This document shows, piece after piece, positions 41,967-49,911 of a DNA stretch of 64,000 nt. The position numbers were made by a program, and so were the translations under genes. Numbering within the stretch: position 1 is the first letter of the stretch; each line of letters opens with the position of its first letter. The notes under the pieces are model-generated. The model made no database searches. It had not been told where the DNA came from and saw nothing but the letters and a program-made list of their open reading frames with translations. The stretch is from Oscillospiraceae bacterium (GTDB lineage Bacteria; Bacillota; Clostridia; Oscillospirales; Acutalibacteraceae): NCBI GenBank assembly GCA_029098185.1, contig JAQXNV010000048.1, forward strand, positions 1 through 64,000. The letters run 5' to 3'.

Positions 41967-43607
41967 TTGTTACAACCGAAGATCAATGCAGAACAAAAGG
42001 CCCGCTATTACCGTCTTGGCTACTGGACGGACAAAACACTGCGGGACTGCTGGGAGGAAGCGGCAAAAACCTACTGTGACCGGGAATATCTCACCGACAG
42101 CCGAGGCCATCGCTGTACCTATGGCGACATTGACCGGGATGCTTCTAAGCTGGCGTCATTCCTGGTATCCCAGGGCATCGGCAAAGGCGACATCGTCACT
42201 TGCCAGATCCCGGTCTGGAGCGAATTTGCCGTGGTGGCTATGGCTTGTTTTAAAGTAGGTGCCGTGGTCAATCCCTTGTCTGTCACCCACGAAGCGCGGG
42301 ATCTGCGGTACTTTTTGCAGTTGCATCGGCCGTCGCTGTTTGTTTGTCCCACCTTTTTTCGGGGACGGGATTTTGAGCAGCAGATCATCTCCATAAAAGC
42401 GGAGCTGCCCCCATCTATGGGCCTGTTGCTGTTAGATTGTGAAAAGCCGAAGCAGAGCGATGCGCCAACGCTTTGCGAGGTGCTGGAAACGTTCTCGCCT
42501 TTAGAAACATTGCCCGAGCAGGGCAGTGCCGATGACGTAGCGGTCCTGCTGTGTACATCCGGTTCTACCGGCGCTTCTAAAGGCGCCATGCTGACCCATA
42601 ACAACATTATCTTTGCGGAGCGGGAATTTAACCGGGAACTGCGCCTGACAAAGGATGACGTCATGTTCATGCCGTCGCCGCTGAACCATGCTACCGGGTT
42701 TCAGCACGGCCTTATCGCCGCTATGCTGATGGGTTCCCGGGTAGTGTTGCAGCAGCGATTCATCGTAGAAGAAGCTATCGACTTGATGAATCAGGAAAAA
42801 TGTACCTACTCCATGGGCGCCACCACATTTATCTACGATATTCTCCGTACATTAGAACAGACCGGTAAGACGCTGGAACATCTTCGTTTTTATTTGTGCG
42901 GCGGCGCGCCGGTGCCGGGCTGTATGGTGCAGCGTGCCTGGACGTACGGCATTAAGCTGTGTGAGGTCTATGGCTCTACGGAAAGCACACCCCATGTCTT
43001 TGTGCCGCCAGAGCAGGCCCTCGCCTTAAACGGAACTGTCTCTGGCCGGCCGGTCCACGGCGTAGAGGTGAAGGTCCTCGGCCCGGACGGAAGGGAAGTG
43101 CCACCGGGACAGGAGGGCGAAGAGTGTTCCCGAGGGCCCAATGTGTTTGTGGGCTATACGAATGGAGACCCGTCAGCCTGCACGCTGGATGATGACGGCT
43201 GGTTCCACAGCGGCGATCTGTGCGTCAAAGATGAGCGGGGCTACCTGCGCATCACCGGGCGGATCAAAGACATCATCATCCGTGGCGGGGAAAATCTCAA
43301 CGCCAACCAGTTAGATGAAAATCTGTCCCTTTGCCCGGAGATCGAGGAGCACGCTGTCGTCGGTATGCCCGATGACCGGCTGGGGGAACGCATCTGCGCC
43401 TATGTGACGCTAAAGCCAGGCGTGACCGGGTTCAGCCATCAGGCGCTTCTTGACCGGCTGCGGAAAGAGGAGATTCCCAAATGGCAGTGGCCGGAGCGGC
43501 TGGAGATCGTGGATGCTTTGCCGAAAACCGATTCCGGCAAGATCAAGAAATATGTGTTAAAACAGCAGATCGCATCGCAATTAAAAGCGGAAAAGCAACT
43601 ATCCTAA
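41967..43607 (+). CDS. Acyl-CoA synthetase / AMP-dependent CoA ligase B
   Basis: 546 aa ANL enzyme. LLCTSGSTGASKGAMLTHNN (P-loop), YGSTESTP, WFHSGDLCVKDERG, GRIKDIIIRGGENL and the catalytic Lys in PKTDSGKIKKY are all intact. It looks closer to the 2,3-dihydroxybenzoate/cyclohexanecarboxylate/medium-chain ligase group than ligase A does, by eye. The TTG start has GAGGGTGAT upstream. It is first in an operon with acyl-CoA dehydrogenase 2, 29 bp apart, under the shared operator. It should produce the CoA ester that the dehydrogenase oxidises. Confidence 0.9.
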   Translation: MLQPKINAEQKARYYRLGYWTDKTLRDCWEEAAKTYCDREYLTDSRGHRCTYGDIDRDASKLASFLVSQGIGKGDIVTCQIPVWSEFAVVAMACFKVGAVVNPLSVTHEARDLRYFLQLHRPSLFVCPTFFRGRDFEQQIISIKAELPPSMGLLLLDCEKPKQSDAPTLCEVLETFSPLETLPEQGSADDVAVLLCTSGSTGASKGAMLTHNNIIFAEREFNRELRLTKDDVMFMPSPLNHATGFQHGLIAAMLMGSRVVLQQRFIVEEAIDLMNQEKCTYSMGATTFIYDILRTLEQTGKTLEHLRFYLCGGAPVPGCMVQRAWTYGIKLCEVYGSTESTPHVFVPPEQALALNGTVSGRPVHGVEVKVLGPDGREVPPGQEGEECSRGPNVFVGYTNGDPSACTLDDDGWFHSGDLCVKDERGYLRITGRIKDIIIRGGENLNANQLDENLSLCPEIEEHAVVGMPDDRLGERICAYVTLKPGVTGFSHQALLDRLRKEEIPKWQWPERLEIVDALPKTDSGKIKKYVLKQQIASQLKAEKQLS

Positions 43608-43636
43608 ATTCAAAAAAACAACCAGGAGGATCGACC

Positions 43637-44812
43637 ATGAGTAAGTTATCCAAGGCGGAATTTGCCGCCTATTTAAAGCAGATTCGGGCACTGGCCGAAG
43701 GCCCACTGGAAGAGCTGCAAAAGGAAGTGGAAGTCACCAATGAATTCCCGCCGGAATTTTACGAGCTGGCCAAAGAAAACGACCTGTATCGCTGTGCCCT
43801 GCCGGAAAAATACGGCGGATACGGTCTCAGCGAGCTGGAAATTTTACAGGTGCAGGAGGAGTTCAGCCGTGGCCCAGGGGGAATGCGGATGCACCTTCAC
43901 TACGCCATGGATTTAAACTGGCGGATCCTCGACGAATTTGGCAGTCAGGAACTGAAGGACCGCTACATGGACAAATTTCAGGATAAGTCTATCTTTACCT
44001 GTTTTGCCCTGACAGAGGAAAGCGGCGGCAGCGGTATGGATCTGCACACCACAGCGGAAAAAGACGGCGACTACTATATCCTGAACGGCGAAAAAACGCT
44101 GATCTCTCACACGGATTGCTGTGAGTTTGCCTATGTGTTTGCCGTGACCAATCCGGAGGGCAGCAAGGAGGAGCGGCTGTCGGCGTTCTTTGTGCCGGTA
44201 GATTTGCCGGGCTACGAGACGATCCCCATGCCGCACCTTATGGGTTGCCGCGGCGCCGGCCATGCCAAGCTGAAGTTCACCGATCTCCGCTTGCCCAAGG
44301 AATATCTTCTGGGCAAGGAGGGCGACGGCCTCAAGATCTCCATGCACTCGCTGGCCATTTCCCGGGCACACATTGCCGTCAGCAATTTGGGCATGGCCCA
44401 GCGGATGATGGAGATGTCCATCGCCCGGGCCAAGGATCGTGTGACCTTTGGAAAGCCTTTGAGCAAGCGCCAGATGATCCAGAGCTATATTGCGGAGATG
44501 GGTACCTATATTCATGCTCTGCGCACGATGGTCTACGACTTTGGAAAAGATTTTGACGCAGGGAAAGACCCGACGACAAAAGCGTCTATGGCCAAGTATT
44601 TCAGCATTGAGACGGTTCGGTTGGTGTCCGACTATATGCTGTTGATCTTTGGCGGTATCGGGTATTTTGAGGAATGTGCATACGGCCCGGTAGAGCGGAT
44701 GTATCGTGACTGCCGTGCCATGTGGCTGGAGGAAGGCCCGCCGACAGTCCAACTGCAAACGGCCTCTCGTGGATTGATCGCCACCGGCGGCCAGCTAGAG
44801 TATATCCTGTAA
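43637..44812 (+). CDS. Acyl-CoA dehydrogenase 2
   Basis: 391 aa, exactly the length of dehydrogenase 1 and alignable end to end without gaps in the parts I compared (for example CALPEKYGGYGLSELEI, SRGPGGMRMHLHYAM, FALTEESGGSGMDLHTTA, FGGIGYFEECAYGPVERMYRDC, WLEEGPPTV). The two arose by duplication. Same predicted reaction, 2,3-desaturation of an acyl-CoA with FAD and an ETF encoded elsewhere. AGGAGG stands before the ATG. Followed by a terminator. Confidence 0.9.
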   Translation: MSKLSKAEFAAYLKQIRALAEGPLEELQKEVEVTNEFPPEFYELAKENDLYRCALPEKYGGYGLSELEILQVQEEFSRGPGGMRMHLHYAMDLNWRILDEFGSQELKDRYMDKFQDKSIFTCFALTEESGGSGMDLHTTAEKDGDYYILNGEKTLISHTDCCEFAYVFAVTNPEGSKEERLSAFFVPVDLPGYETIPMPHLMGCRGAGHAKLKFTDLRLPKEYLLGKEGDGLKISMHSLAISRAHIAVSNLGMAQRMMEMSIARAKDRVTFGKPLSKRQMIQSYIAEMGTYIHALRTMVYDFGKDFDAGKDPTTKASMAKYFSIETVRLVSDYMLLIFGGIGYFEECAYGPVERMYRDCRAMWLEEGPPTVQLQTASRGLIATGGQLEYIL

Positions 44813-44834
44813 AGGGAGATCCGGAAAGAAAAAA

Positions 44835-44865
44835 GCGCCTGTCAGAAAATGACGGGCGCATTTTT
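44835..44865 (+). terminator. Terminator of the ligase B-dehydrogenase 2 operon
   Basis: GCGCCTGTC / GACGGGCGC stem, 7-nt loop, ATTTTT. Confidence 0.9.
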
Positions 44866-44892
44866 GTGGGAAAAAGAAACGTTGCAAAAACG

Positions 44893-44918
44893 AAAAAGAC
44901 CACCGAATTTCGGTGGCC
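44893..44918 (-). terminator. Terminator of tRNA-Ser
   Basis: Minus-strand GGCCACCGAA / TTCGGTGGTC stem followed by TTTTTC. Confidence 0.8.
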
Positions 44919-44924
44919 TTTGTT

Positions 44925-45010
44925 TGGCGGAGAGGATGCGACTCGAACGCACAATGCCTTGCGGCACACCACATTTCCAATGTGGCTCCTTACCATTAGA
45001 ATACCTCTCC
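44925..45010 (-). tRNA. tRNA-Ser (anticodon GGA)
   Basis: Minus-strand cloverleaf: acceptor GGAGAGG / CCTCTCC, anticodon stem CCACA / TGTGG with loop TTGGAAA (anticodon GGA at 44976-44978, reading UCC/UCU), long class II variable arm with GCC GCAA GGC, T-arm with TTCGAGT, and encoded CCA end. The long variable arm confirms serine rather than another isotype. Confidence 0.95.
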
Positions 45011-45046
45011 AAATGGTAATTACAACCTTGTCGCGACGACTTTTAT

Positions 45047-45075
45047 ATTATAGCGCAGCTTTTTGAAAAAAGCAA
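45047..45075 (-). promoter_or_regulatory. Promoter of tRNA-Ser
   Basis: Minus-strand TTGCTT, 17 bp, TATAAT. Confidence 0.8.
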
Positions 45076-45307
45076 GTGTTTTTTGAAAAAAATTTAATTT
45101 TTTTGCAAAAGAGATAAAAAGGGGTAGAAAAACCAATTCTAGATAGGGTGAGAAACGGGGGATAAAGCGCACAGATACAGGGCGTAAGAATAGAATAAAA
45201 TGAATGCGTTTTGGGTAGCAGGTTCATTTTCGTTCAAACTTTGCTAAAATTTCCCGATGATTTCTGGAAGATTGTGAGATTTTTTTGCAAGAAAATAAAA
45301 TCGACTT

Positions 45308-45348
45308 GCATTTTTTGTCGAATTATATTACTATAATAACGGTTATTA
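45308..45348 (+). promoter_or_regulatory. Promoter/operator region of the aminotransferase
   Basis: TTGCAT with TACTAT 17 bp on; the palindrome TAATAAC-G-GTTATTA (45334-45348) overlaps the -10 and start point, suggesting repressor control. Confidence 0.5.
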
Positions 45349-45388
45349 CAGATGAAAAGCAATTTTCACTTGAAGGGGAGACGCGATC

Positions 45389-46672
45389 ATGATGACTGAG
45401 TATCAATCTTTATCCAAGGAAGAACTATCTGCGCTGAAGGGAGAGCTGGAGGAGCAATACCGGGAATTTCAAGCCCTGGACCTGAATTTGAACATGGCCC
45501 GCGGCAAGCCCAGCACCGACCAGTTGGATCTTTCTCTCGAGATGCTGGACGGCCTCAATTCGGAGAGCTGTTTCTTTTCCAGCACAGGCGACGACTGCCG
45601 GAACTATGGTCTGGTAGACGGTCTGCCGGAGATGCGGGCCTTTTTTGGGGAGCTGCTGGATGTTCCGGCGGAAAATGTCATCGTGGGCGGCAATTCCAGC
45701 CTGAACATGATGTTTGATGCCATTTCCTGCGCGTATATTTCCGGATTTGACGGCTGTGCGCCCTGGGGCAAGCAGGAAAAGGTCAAGTTCCTTTGCCCGG
45801 TGCCTGGCTACGACCGCCATTTCGCTATCTGTGAATATTTCGGCATCGAGATGATCCCGGTCCCGCTGACAGAGACCGGTCCGGATATGGACATGGTAGA
45901 AAAGCTGGTGTCGGAGGACGAGTCCATCAAGGGCATCTGGTGTGTGCCAAAGTACTCTAACCCCTCCGGCGTGACCTATTCCGATGAGACGGTCCGCCGC
46001 TTTGCCGCTTTGCGCCCGGCAGCACCGGACTTTAAGATCTTCTGGGACAACGCTTACTGCATTCACGAGCTGACCGATACGCCAGAAGTTCTGCTCAATC
46101 TCTTTGAGGAATGCAAAAAGCAGGGCAGTGAAAATATGGTCATTACGTTCTGCTCTACTTCAAAGATCACTTTCCCAGGCTCAGGCGTGGCGGCTATGGC
46201 CTCTGGCGAAAAGACCCTGGCTACTTACCGCCGTCACCTGTCTTACCAGACCATCGGCCCGGACAAGATCAATCAGCTCCGCCACATCCGCTTCTTTAAG
46301 CACGTTGAGGGCCTGAAGGAACACATGGAGAAGCATCGCGCCATTTTGCAGCCGCGCTTTGCCAGCGTTCTTAACGCTTTGGAAAAGGAACTGAGCGGTT
46401 TGGGCATCGCCCAGTGGAGCCATCCGAAGGGCGGCTATTTTGTGTCTGTCGATGTGCTGCCAGGCTGCGCAAAGCGGGTCGTCCAGCTCTGTAAGGAGGG
46501 CGGCGTCACCCTTACCGGCGCCGGCGCTACTTTCCCTTACAAGAAGGATCCCAATGACACGAACATCCGTTTGGCGCCATCGTTCCCGCCGGTCATCGAG
46601 CTGAAGCAGGCCATGAACCTGTTCTGCATCTGCGTCAAGCTGGCAGCGGCAGAAAAGCTGCTGGGCGAATAA
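45389..46672 (+). CDS. PLP-dependent aminotransferase, aspartate aminotransferase Ic group
   Basis: 427 aa fold-type I aminotransferase. N-terminal NLNMARGKPSTDQLDLS, PLP-phosphate and ring contacts around VGGNSSLNMMFDA and IWCVPKYSNPSGVTYSDE, the Schiff-base lysine in CSTSKITFPGSG (about residue 255) and substrate carboxylate Arg in NIRLAPSFP. This arrangement fits the MocR-like/Corynebacterium-type aspartate aminotransferase group (Ic). Probable reaction: aspartate plus 2-oxoglutarate; other amino donors are possible. GGGGAGA 8 nt before the first ATG. Monocistronic. Confidence 0.88.
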   Translation: MMTEYQSLSKEELSALKGELEEQYREFQALDLNLNMARGKPSTDQLDLSLEMLDGLNSESCFFSSTGDDCRNYGLVDGLPEMRAFFGELLDVPAENVIVGGNSSLNMMFDAISCAYISGFDGCAPWGKQEKVKFLCPVPGYDRHFAICEYFGIEMIPVPLTETGPDMDMVEKLVSEDESIKGIWCVPKYSNPSGVTYSDETVRRFAALRPAAPDFKIFWDNAYCIHELTDTPEVLLNLFEECKKQGSENMVITFCSTSKITFPGSGVAAMASGEKTLATYRRHLSYQTIGPDKINQLRHIRFFKHVEGLKEHMEKHRAILQPRFASVLNALEKELSGLGIAQWSHPKGGYFVSVDVLPGCAKRVVQLCKEGGVTLTGAGATFPYKKDPNDTNIRLAPSFPPVIELKQAMNLFCICVKLAAAEKLLGE

Positions 46673-46688
46673 CGTTTGAACCGATCTG

Positions 46689-46719
46689 GCCATCGCTTTC
46701 GGGCGGTGGCTTTTGTTTT
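46689..46719 (+). terminator. Terminator of the aminotransferase gene
   Basis: GCCATCGC / GCGGTGGC stem with TTTTGTTTT. Confidence 0.82.
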
Positions 46720-46765
46720 GCCGTGTAACTTGGTCACGGTGAGAAAAAGAAACTGGGCCGGATCG

Positions 46766-46794
46766 GTGCATTTTCTTTTTCTTTGTGCTATAAT
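46766..46794 (+). promoter_or_regulatory. Promoter of the PHP-TSCPD pair
   Basis: GTGCAT, 17 bp, TATAAT. Confidence 0.6.
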
Positions 46795-46869
46795 GAAAGA
46801 AAACCCAAGGATGTGGCCCGTTACGGGGGATCCCAAAGCGGCGGCCGCAAGAGAAAGGAGGCGCTTTTT

Positions 46870-47703
46870 GTGGGAGCGGATCTGCATTGTCATTCCCGGT
46901 ATTCGGACAGTTCTGTCCCCGTAGAGGACGTAGTCTTGATGGCAAAGCTCCATCAGGTGGAAGCCATAGCCATCACCGACCACGATACCCTGGCTGGTCA
47001 GGAGGAAGCAAAGCATTATGGAGCGCAATACGGTGTAGAGATCGTGCCGGGACTGGAGATCTCCGGCTATGACTATAAGCGAAAGCAAAAGGCCCATATC
47101 CTGTGCTATTACCCAAAGCGTCCAGAAGCGCTGACGCCGATCTGTCAAACGATCTGGAAGAATCGGGATACCGCCACCCGGGAGATGATCCACCTGGTCA
47201 TGGCCCATTATCCCATCACGGAAGAAATGGTGGAGCGCCGGGCCAAGGACAGCGTCAGCATTTATAAACAGCACATCATGCACACCCTCATTGATGCCGG
47301 ATATTCCCGCCATTTTTTTGGCAAGGTGAACCAGTCTTTGTTTTCCCATCGGAACGGCCTTGCTCATCTGGACATCATTTACCCGGATGTTTATGATGTG
47401 TTGGAAGCGGTTCGGGCAGCCCGGGGCGTAGCGGTCATGGCCCATCCCGGAGAGAGCCGGGAAAAGGGACTATTGGAAGAACTGTCCCAGGCGGGACTGC
47501 TGGATGGCGTAGAGCTGTACTGTCCCAAAAACGACGAAGCAGAGCGGGCAAGAGTACAGGCCATTGCCGACCGGTATGGTCTGGTGACCACTGGTGGCAC
47601 CGATTTTCACGGGATGTATTCTTCCCGTTGTCACAGCGTGGGGACTTTTACGGCGACAACAGCGATGCTGGAGCGCCTAAAGGACTGCGCGTCGAAAAAA
47701 TAA
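46870..47703 (+). CDS. PHP domain phosphoesterase
   Basis: 277 aa. Metal-binding motifs GADLHCHSRYSDSS at the very N terminus, AIAITDHDT near 36, VPGLEISG near 61, MAHPGE near 195 and GGTDFHG near 242 are complete. Relatives include the TrpH/YciV 3',5'-nucleotide phosphatase and RNase AM, which trims short RNAs and releases AMP. The GTG start has AAAGGAGG 8 nt before it and places HCH at residue 7, as normal. 19 bp ahead of the TSCPD gene. Confidence 0.9.
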   Translation: MGADLHCHSRYSDSSVPVEDVVLMAKLHQVEAIAITDHDTLAGQEEAKHYGAQYGVEIVPGLEISGYDYKRKQKAHILCYYPKRPEALTPICQTIWKNRDTATREMIHLVMAHYPITEEMVERRAKDSVSIYKQHIMHTLIDAGYSRHFFGKVNQSLFSHRNGLAHLDIIYPDVYDVLEAVRAARGVAVMAHPGESREKGLLEELSQAGLLDGVELYCPKNDEAERARVQAIADRYGLVTTGGTDFHGMYSSRCHSVGTFTATTAMLERLKDCASKK

Positions 47704-47722
47704 TCGAGAGAGGAACGAAGCT

Positions 47723-47983
47723 ATGGAATATCGTTTTCACACCAAGGGGATCTGCCCCAAGGAGATCGTCATCGAGTACACCGGTGACACCGTGGATGCC
47801 GTGCATTTTTGCGGCGGCTGCAATGGTAATGGCAAGGGCATCGGCGCCCTGACTGCCGGCATGAAGATGGATGATGTGATCGCCCGCTGTGAGGGGATCA
47901 CCTGCGGCATGAAAAAGACATCTTGTCCGGATCAGCTTGCCAGAGCGCTGCGGGAGATCCAGTGCCAGCAAGCCGGAGAATAA
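47723..47983 (+). CDS. TSCPD domain small protein
   Basis: 86 aa. Cys-containing motifs FCGGCNGN, RCEGITCG and KKTSCPDQLARAL (the TSCPD motif) define a family otherwise fused to ribonucleotide reductases or found alone in Bacillota. Five Cys residues could bind a metal. Function not established. GAGAGGAACG precedes the ATG; probably cotranscribed with the PHP gene. Confidence 0.88.
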   Translation: MEYRFHTKGICPKEIVIEYTGDTVDAVHFCGGCNGNGKGIGALTAGMKMDDVIARCEGITCGMKKTSCPDQLARALREIQCQQAGE

Positions 47984-47986
47984 ACG

Positions 47987-48030
47987 GAAAAAGACACGAT
48001 GCGAAGAAAAAACGCACCGTGTCTTTTTTT
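47987..48030. terminator. Bidirectional terminator
   Basis: AAAAAGACACGATGCG / CGCACCGTGTCTTTTT around an 8-nt loop. Confidence 0.9.
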
Positions 48031-48032
48031 GT

Positions 48033-48260
48033 TTATTCAAAAGACGATAGAGAGAAATCCTCGTCGCTGTACTGCTGCAGCGGCGGCAGGGCCTTTGGTT
48101 TTCGCAGCAGAGGATCATAGGAGAAGCGCCGGCAGTGGTCCCGGCCCTCACGAGCGTGGGGACAAGTCGGGGACAGTTCCGGCGTTTCGTTGTGGCGGCA
48201 AATGGAACAGGACGGCGTGATCGTGTTGCCGAACAGTTTTTTGCCAAATCGCTTTTTCAT
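48033..48260 (-). CDS. Small Cys-rich conserved clostridial protein
   Basis: 75 aa. A basic start (MKKRFGKKLFG), four cysteines as CSIC-X16-C-X9-C suggesting a zinc or metal site, then CRRFSYDPLLRKPKALPPL and an EDFSL end. I recognise the pattern from small unnamed proteins next to sporulation genes in clostridia, without an assigned function. AGGAGGTGG stands 6 nt before the ATG. It follows ylbJ by 57 bp on the same strand and ends at the shared terminator. Confidence 0.75.
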   Translation of the reverse strand: MKKRFGKKLFGNTITPSCSICRHNETPELSPTCPHAREGRDHCRRFSYDPLLRKPKALPPLQQYSDEDFSLSSFE

Positions 48261-48317
48261 GGCGTTCCACCTCCTGTGCTCCAAACTGGGGCGATCCTGT
48301 GTTTTTAGTATAGCACA

Positions 48318-49481
48318 CTATCGGATTTTTGCAAGACCGGGACGCTTTTTGCACAGCAGAAAAACGATGCAGAGCAGCAGCAGGGTAACGCCGCAGATCC
48401 CTGTAGTCAGCGGCGTTGTGCCGCCGGCAGAAAATGCACTGGACAGAGGCTCTGTTGTGGAGTGAAAAACGCTGGTTATCTGGTCTGGCGTGTAGAAAAA
48501 CCGGCGCAGCGGCAAAAACAGCAGCAGCGATACCCCACCGTGCAGCAGACGGGACAGCAGGAGCTTTATTTTGGAAATACCCAAAGGCGTTGTGGCGGCG
48601 GTGATCTGTCCCAGAACGCACAATCCTCCGGCGGCGGTGAAAAAGAGCAGGAGCGCTGGGGAAATGCCAACAGAACCGGCAAAGTTCACTCCGGAGGTGA
48701 TCTCCCAGCAAAGGGGAAAGAGGACTGTGGCAGCCGGCGCCGGAACGGACAGCTTTTGCAGCATTTCCGCGATCCAGGACAAGATACCGCTGCTGTAAAG
48801 AGGCTCCAGCATGGCAGTGAACAGCATGACAAAGCTGCATAGATTTAAAGCGCCTCTGGCCCCGTCATCGGCCGCTTGTACCAGCGCTTCGGCAAAGGGC
48901 TTTTTGGGGGATCCTCTGTTTTGTTGTGCGAGCGTAGGCTCTTTTCGCCATCGGCTGACTATGCCACTCACGATGCCGATGAGCAGTAGGGCCCCTGTCT
49001 GACAGATAAAGAGCAGCAGTCCAAAGGAAGCGCTGCCGTATATCCCCATGCCGACAACAGAGATCAAAAAGGACGGCCCACCATTGATGCAGAACCACAG
49101 CATCCGTTCTCCCTGCTGCCGGGTGATGCTGCCGTGCTGGTATAGGGAAACGATCCCTCTGGCCCCGGTGGGATAGCCGCCCAGCCAGCCCAGCAAAATA
49201 ACGCTGCCGCAGCAGCCGGGCAGGTGGAACAGCAGCTTTGTAATGGGTTGCAGCAGCTTTCCCAGCAGTCGGGAAACGCCGGAATAGACGCAGAAAGACG
49301 ACAGTACAACAAAGGGAAAGGTGGAGGGGATCAGGGTGTAAAGGCACAGCGATAACCCGGAGGATACGCCGCCGGCTGTTTGTTGGGGAAAGCAAAGGAA
49401 TCCCGCGCCGAAAAAGAGGACAGCGGCGCAGAGCAGAGAAAAATAAAGTAGTTGCCCAGTGGAAAAACGGCGCTGGATCAT
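48318..49481 (-). CDS. ylbJ: Sporulation integral membrane protein YlbJ
   Basis: 387 aa polytopic membrane protein with the nucleoside-recognition (Gate) repeats. LYTLIPSTFPFVVLSSF, LLGWLGGYPTGARGIVSLY and FCINGGPSFLISVVGMGIYG are hallmark YlbJ segments. In B. subtilis it is a sigma-E gene needed for resistant spores; related to spore-maturation A/B proteins. GGAGG 8 nt before the ATG sets the start. It is divergent from yqfC, placing sporulation genes on both sides of a 106-bp gap. Confidence 0.92.
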   Translation of the reverse strand: MIQRRFSTGQLLYFSLLCAAVLFFGAGFLCFPQQTAGGVSSGLSLCLYTLIPSTFPFVVLSSFCVYSGVSRLLGKLLQPITKLLFHLPGCCGSVILLGWLGGYPTGARGIVSLYQHGSITRQQGERMLWFCINGGPSFLISVVGMGIYGSASFGLLLFICQTGALLLIGIVSGIVSRWRKEPTLAQQNRGSPKKPFAEALVQAADDGARGALNLCSFVMLFTAMLEPLYSSGILSWIAEMLQKLSVPAPAATVLFPLCWEITSGVNFAGSVGISPALLLFFTAAGGLCVLGQITAATTPLGISKIKLLLSRLLHGGVSLLLFLPLRRFFYTPDQITSVFHSTTEPLSSAFSAGGTTPLTTGICGVTLLLLCIVFLLCKKRPGLAKIR

Positions 49482-49492
49482 GGTTGTCACCT

Positions 49493-49526
49493 CCGGTTTT
49501 GGTTTCATGTATATTCGCTGTCGGTG
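49493..49526 (-). promoter_or_regulatory. Candidate sporulation-type promoter of ylbJ
   Basis: Minus-strand GATATAA, about 15 bp, ATATACAT, resembling sigma-E boxes (-35 ATATT-like, -10 CATACAnT). No sigma-A promoter is seen. Weak evidence. Confidence 0.3.
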
Positions 49527-49587
49527 ATTTTTATATCCCTGTTCGCATAAACTGTCGGTGAGAATCTACGGAGAACGGAGGAATGCT

Positions 49588-49884
49588 ATGGATCGGAAAG
49601 ACAAGAGCTGTGGCCAAAAGGTAACGGGATTACAGCGATTGGCAGGTCTGCTGGAGGTACCGTCCTCATCCATTGCCAACGTGACCCATATGGAGCTGGA
49701 GGGCAACACCCAGGTGCGCATTGAAAACAGCGGCACGATTTTAGATTACAGTCCCACCGAGATCCGCATCAAGACAGGAAAAATCATCACCCAGTTTACG
49801 GGGCGGGATCTGATGCTGAAAAGTCTTTCTGCCGATGCCATGGAGATACACGGCTTTTTGACCGAGATCCGGTTTCTCCTGTAG
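49588..49884 (+). CDS. yqfC: Sporulation protein YqfC
   Basis: 98 aa YabP/YqfC family: LQRLAGLLEVPSSSIANVTHMELEGN, IENSGTILDYSPTEIRIKTG and FTGRDLMLKSLSADAMEIHGFL. A mother-cell sigma-E product in B. subtilis. CGGAGGAATGCT places the start at this ATG rather than 30 nt upstream. 27 bp before yqfD, as in other spore-formers. Confidence 0.92.
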   Translation: MDRKDKSCGQKVTGLQRLAGLLEVPSSSIANVTHMELEGNTQVRIENSGTILDYSPTEIRIKTGKIITQFTGRDLMLKSLSADAMEIHGFLTEIRFLL

Positions 49885-49911
49885 CGATAGAACAAGGAAG
49901 AAGGGAACGCC

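Larger units (their letters stand above)
44813..45388. other. Intergenic region with tRNA-Ser
   Basis: Contains the dehydrogenase 2 terminator, tRNA-Ser with its own promoter and terminator on the minus strand, and the aminotransferase promoter. Between about 45080 and 45300 I see only AT-rich sequence without a gene. Confidence 0.7.

Noticed and set aside
29311..44812. Bile-acid inducible (bai) operon
   Set aside because: Ligase and BaiCD/BaiH-like flavoenzyme recall it, but baiA, baiE, baiF and baiG are missing and three ketoacyl synthases do not belong.
29311..44812. Type I/II polyketide cluster
   Set aside because: No ACP, acyltransferase, ketoreductase, cyclase or export genes; KAS proteins are single-domain.
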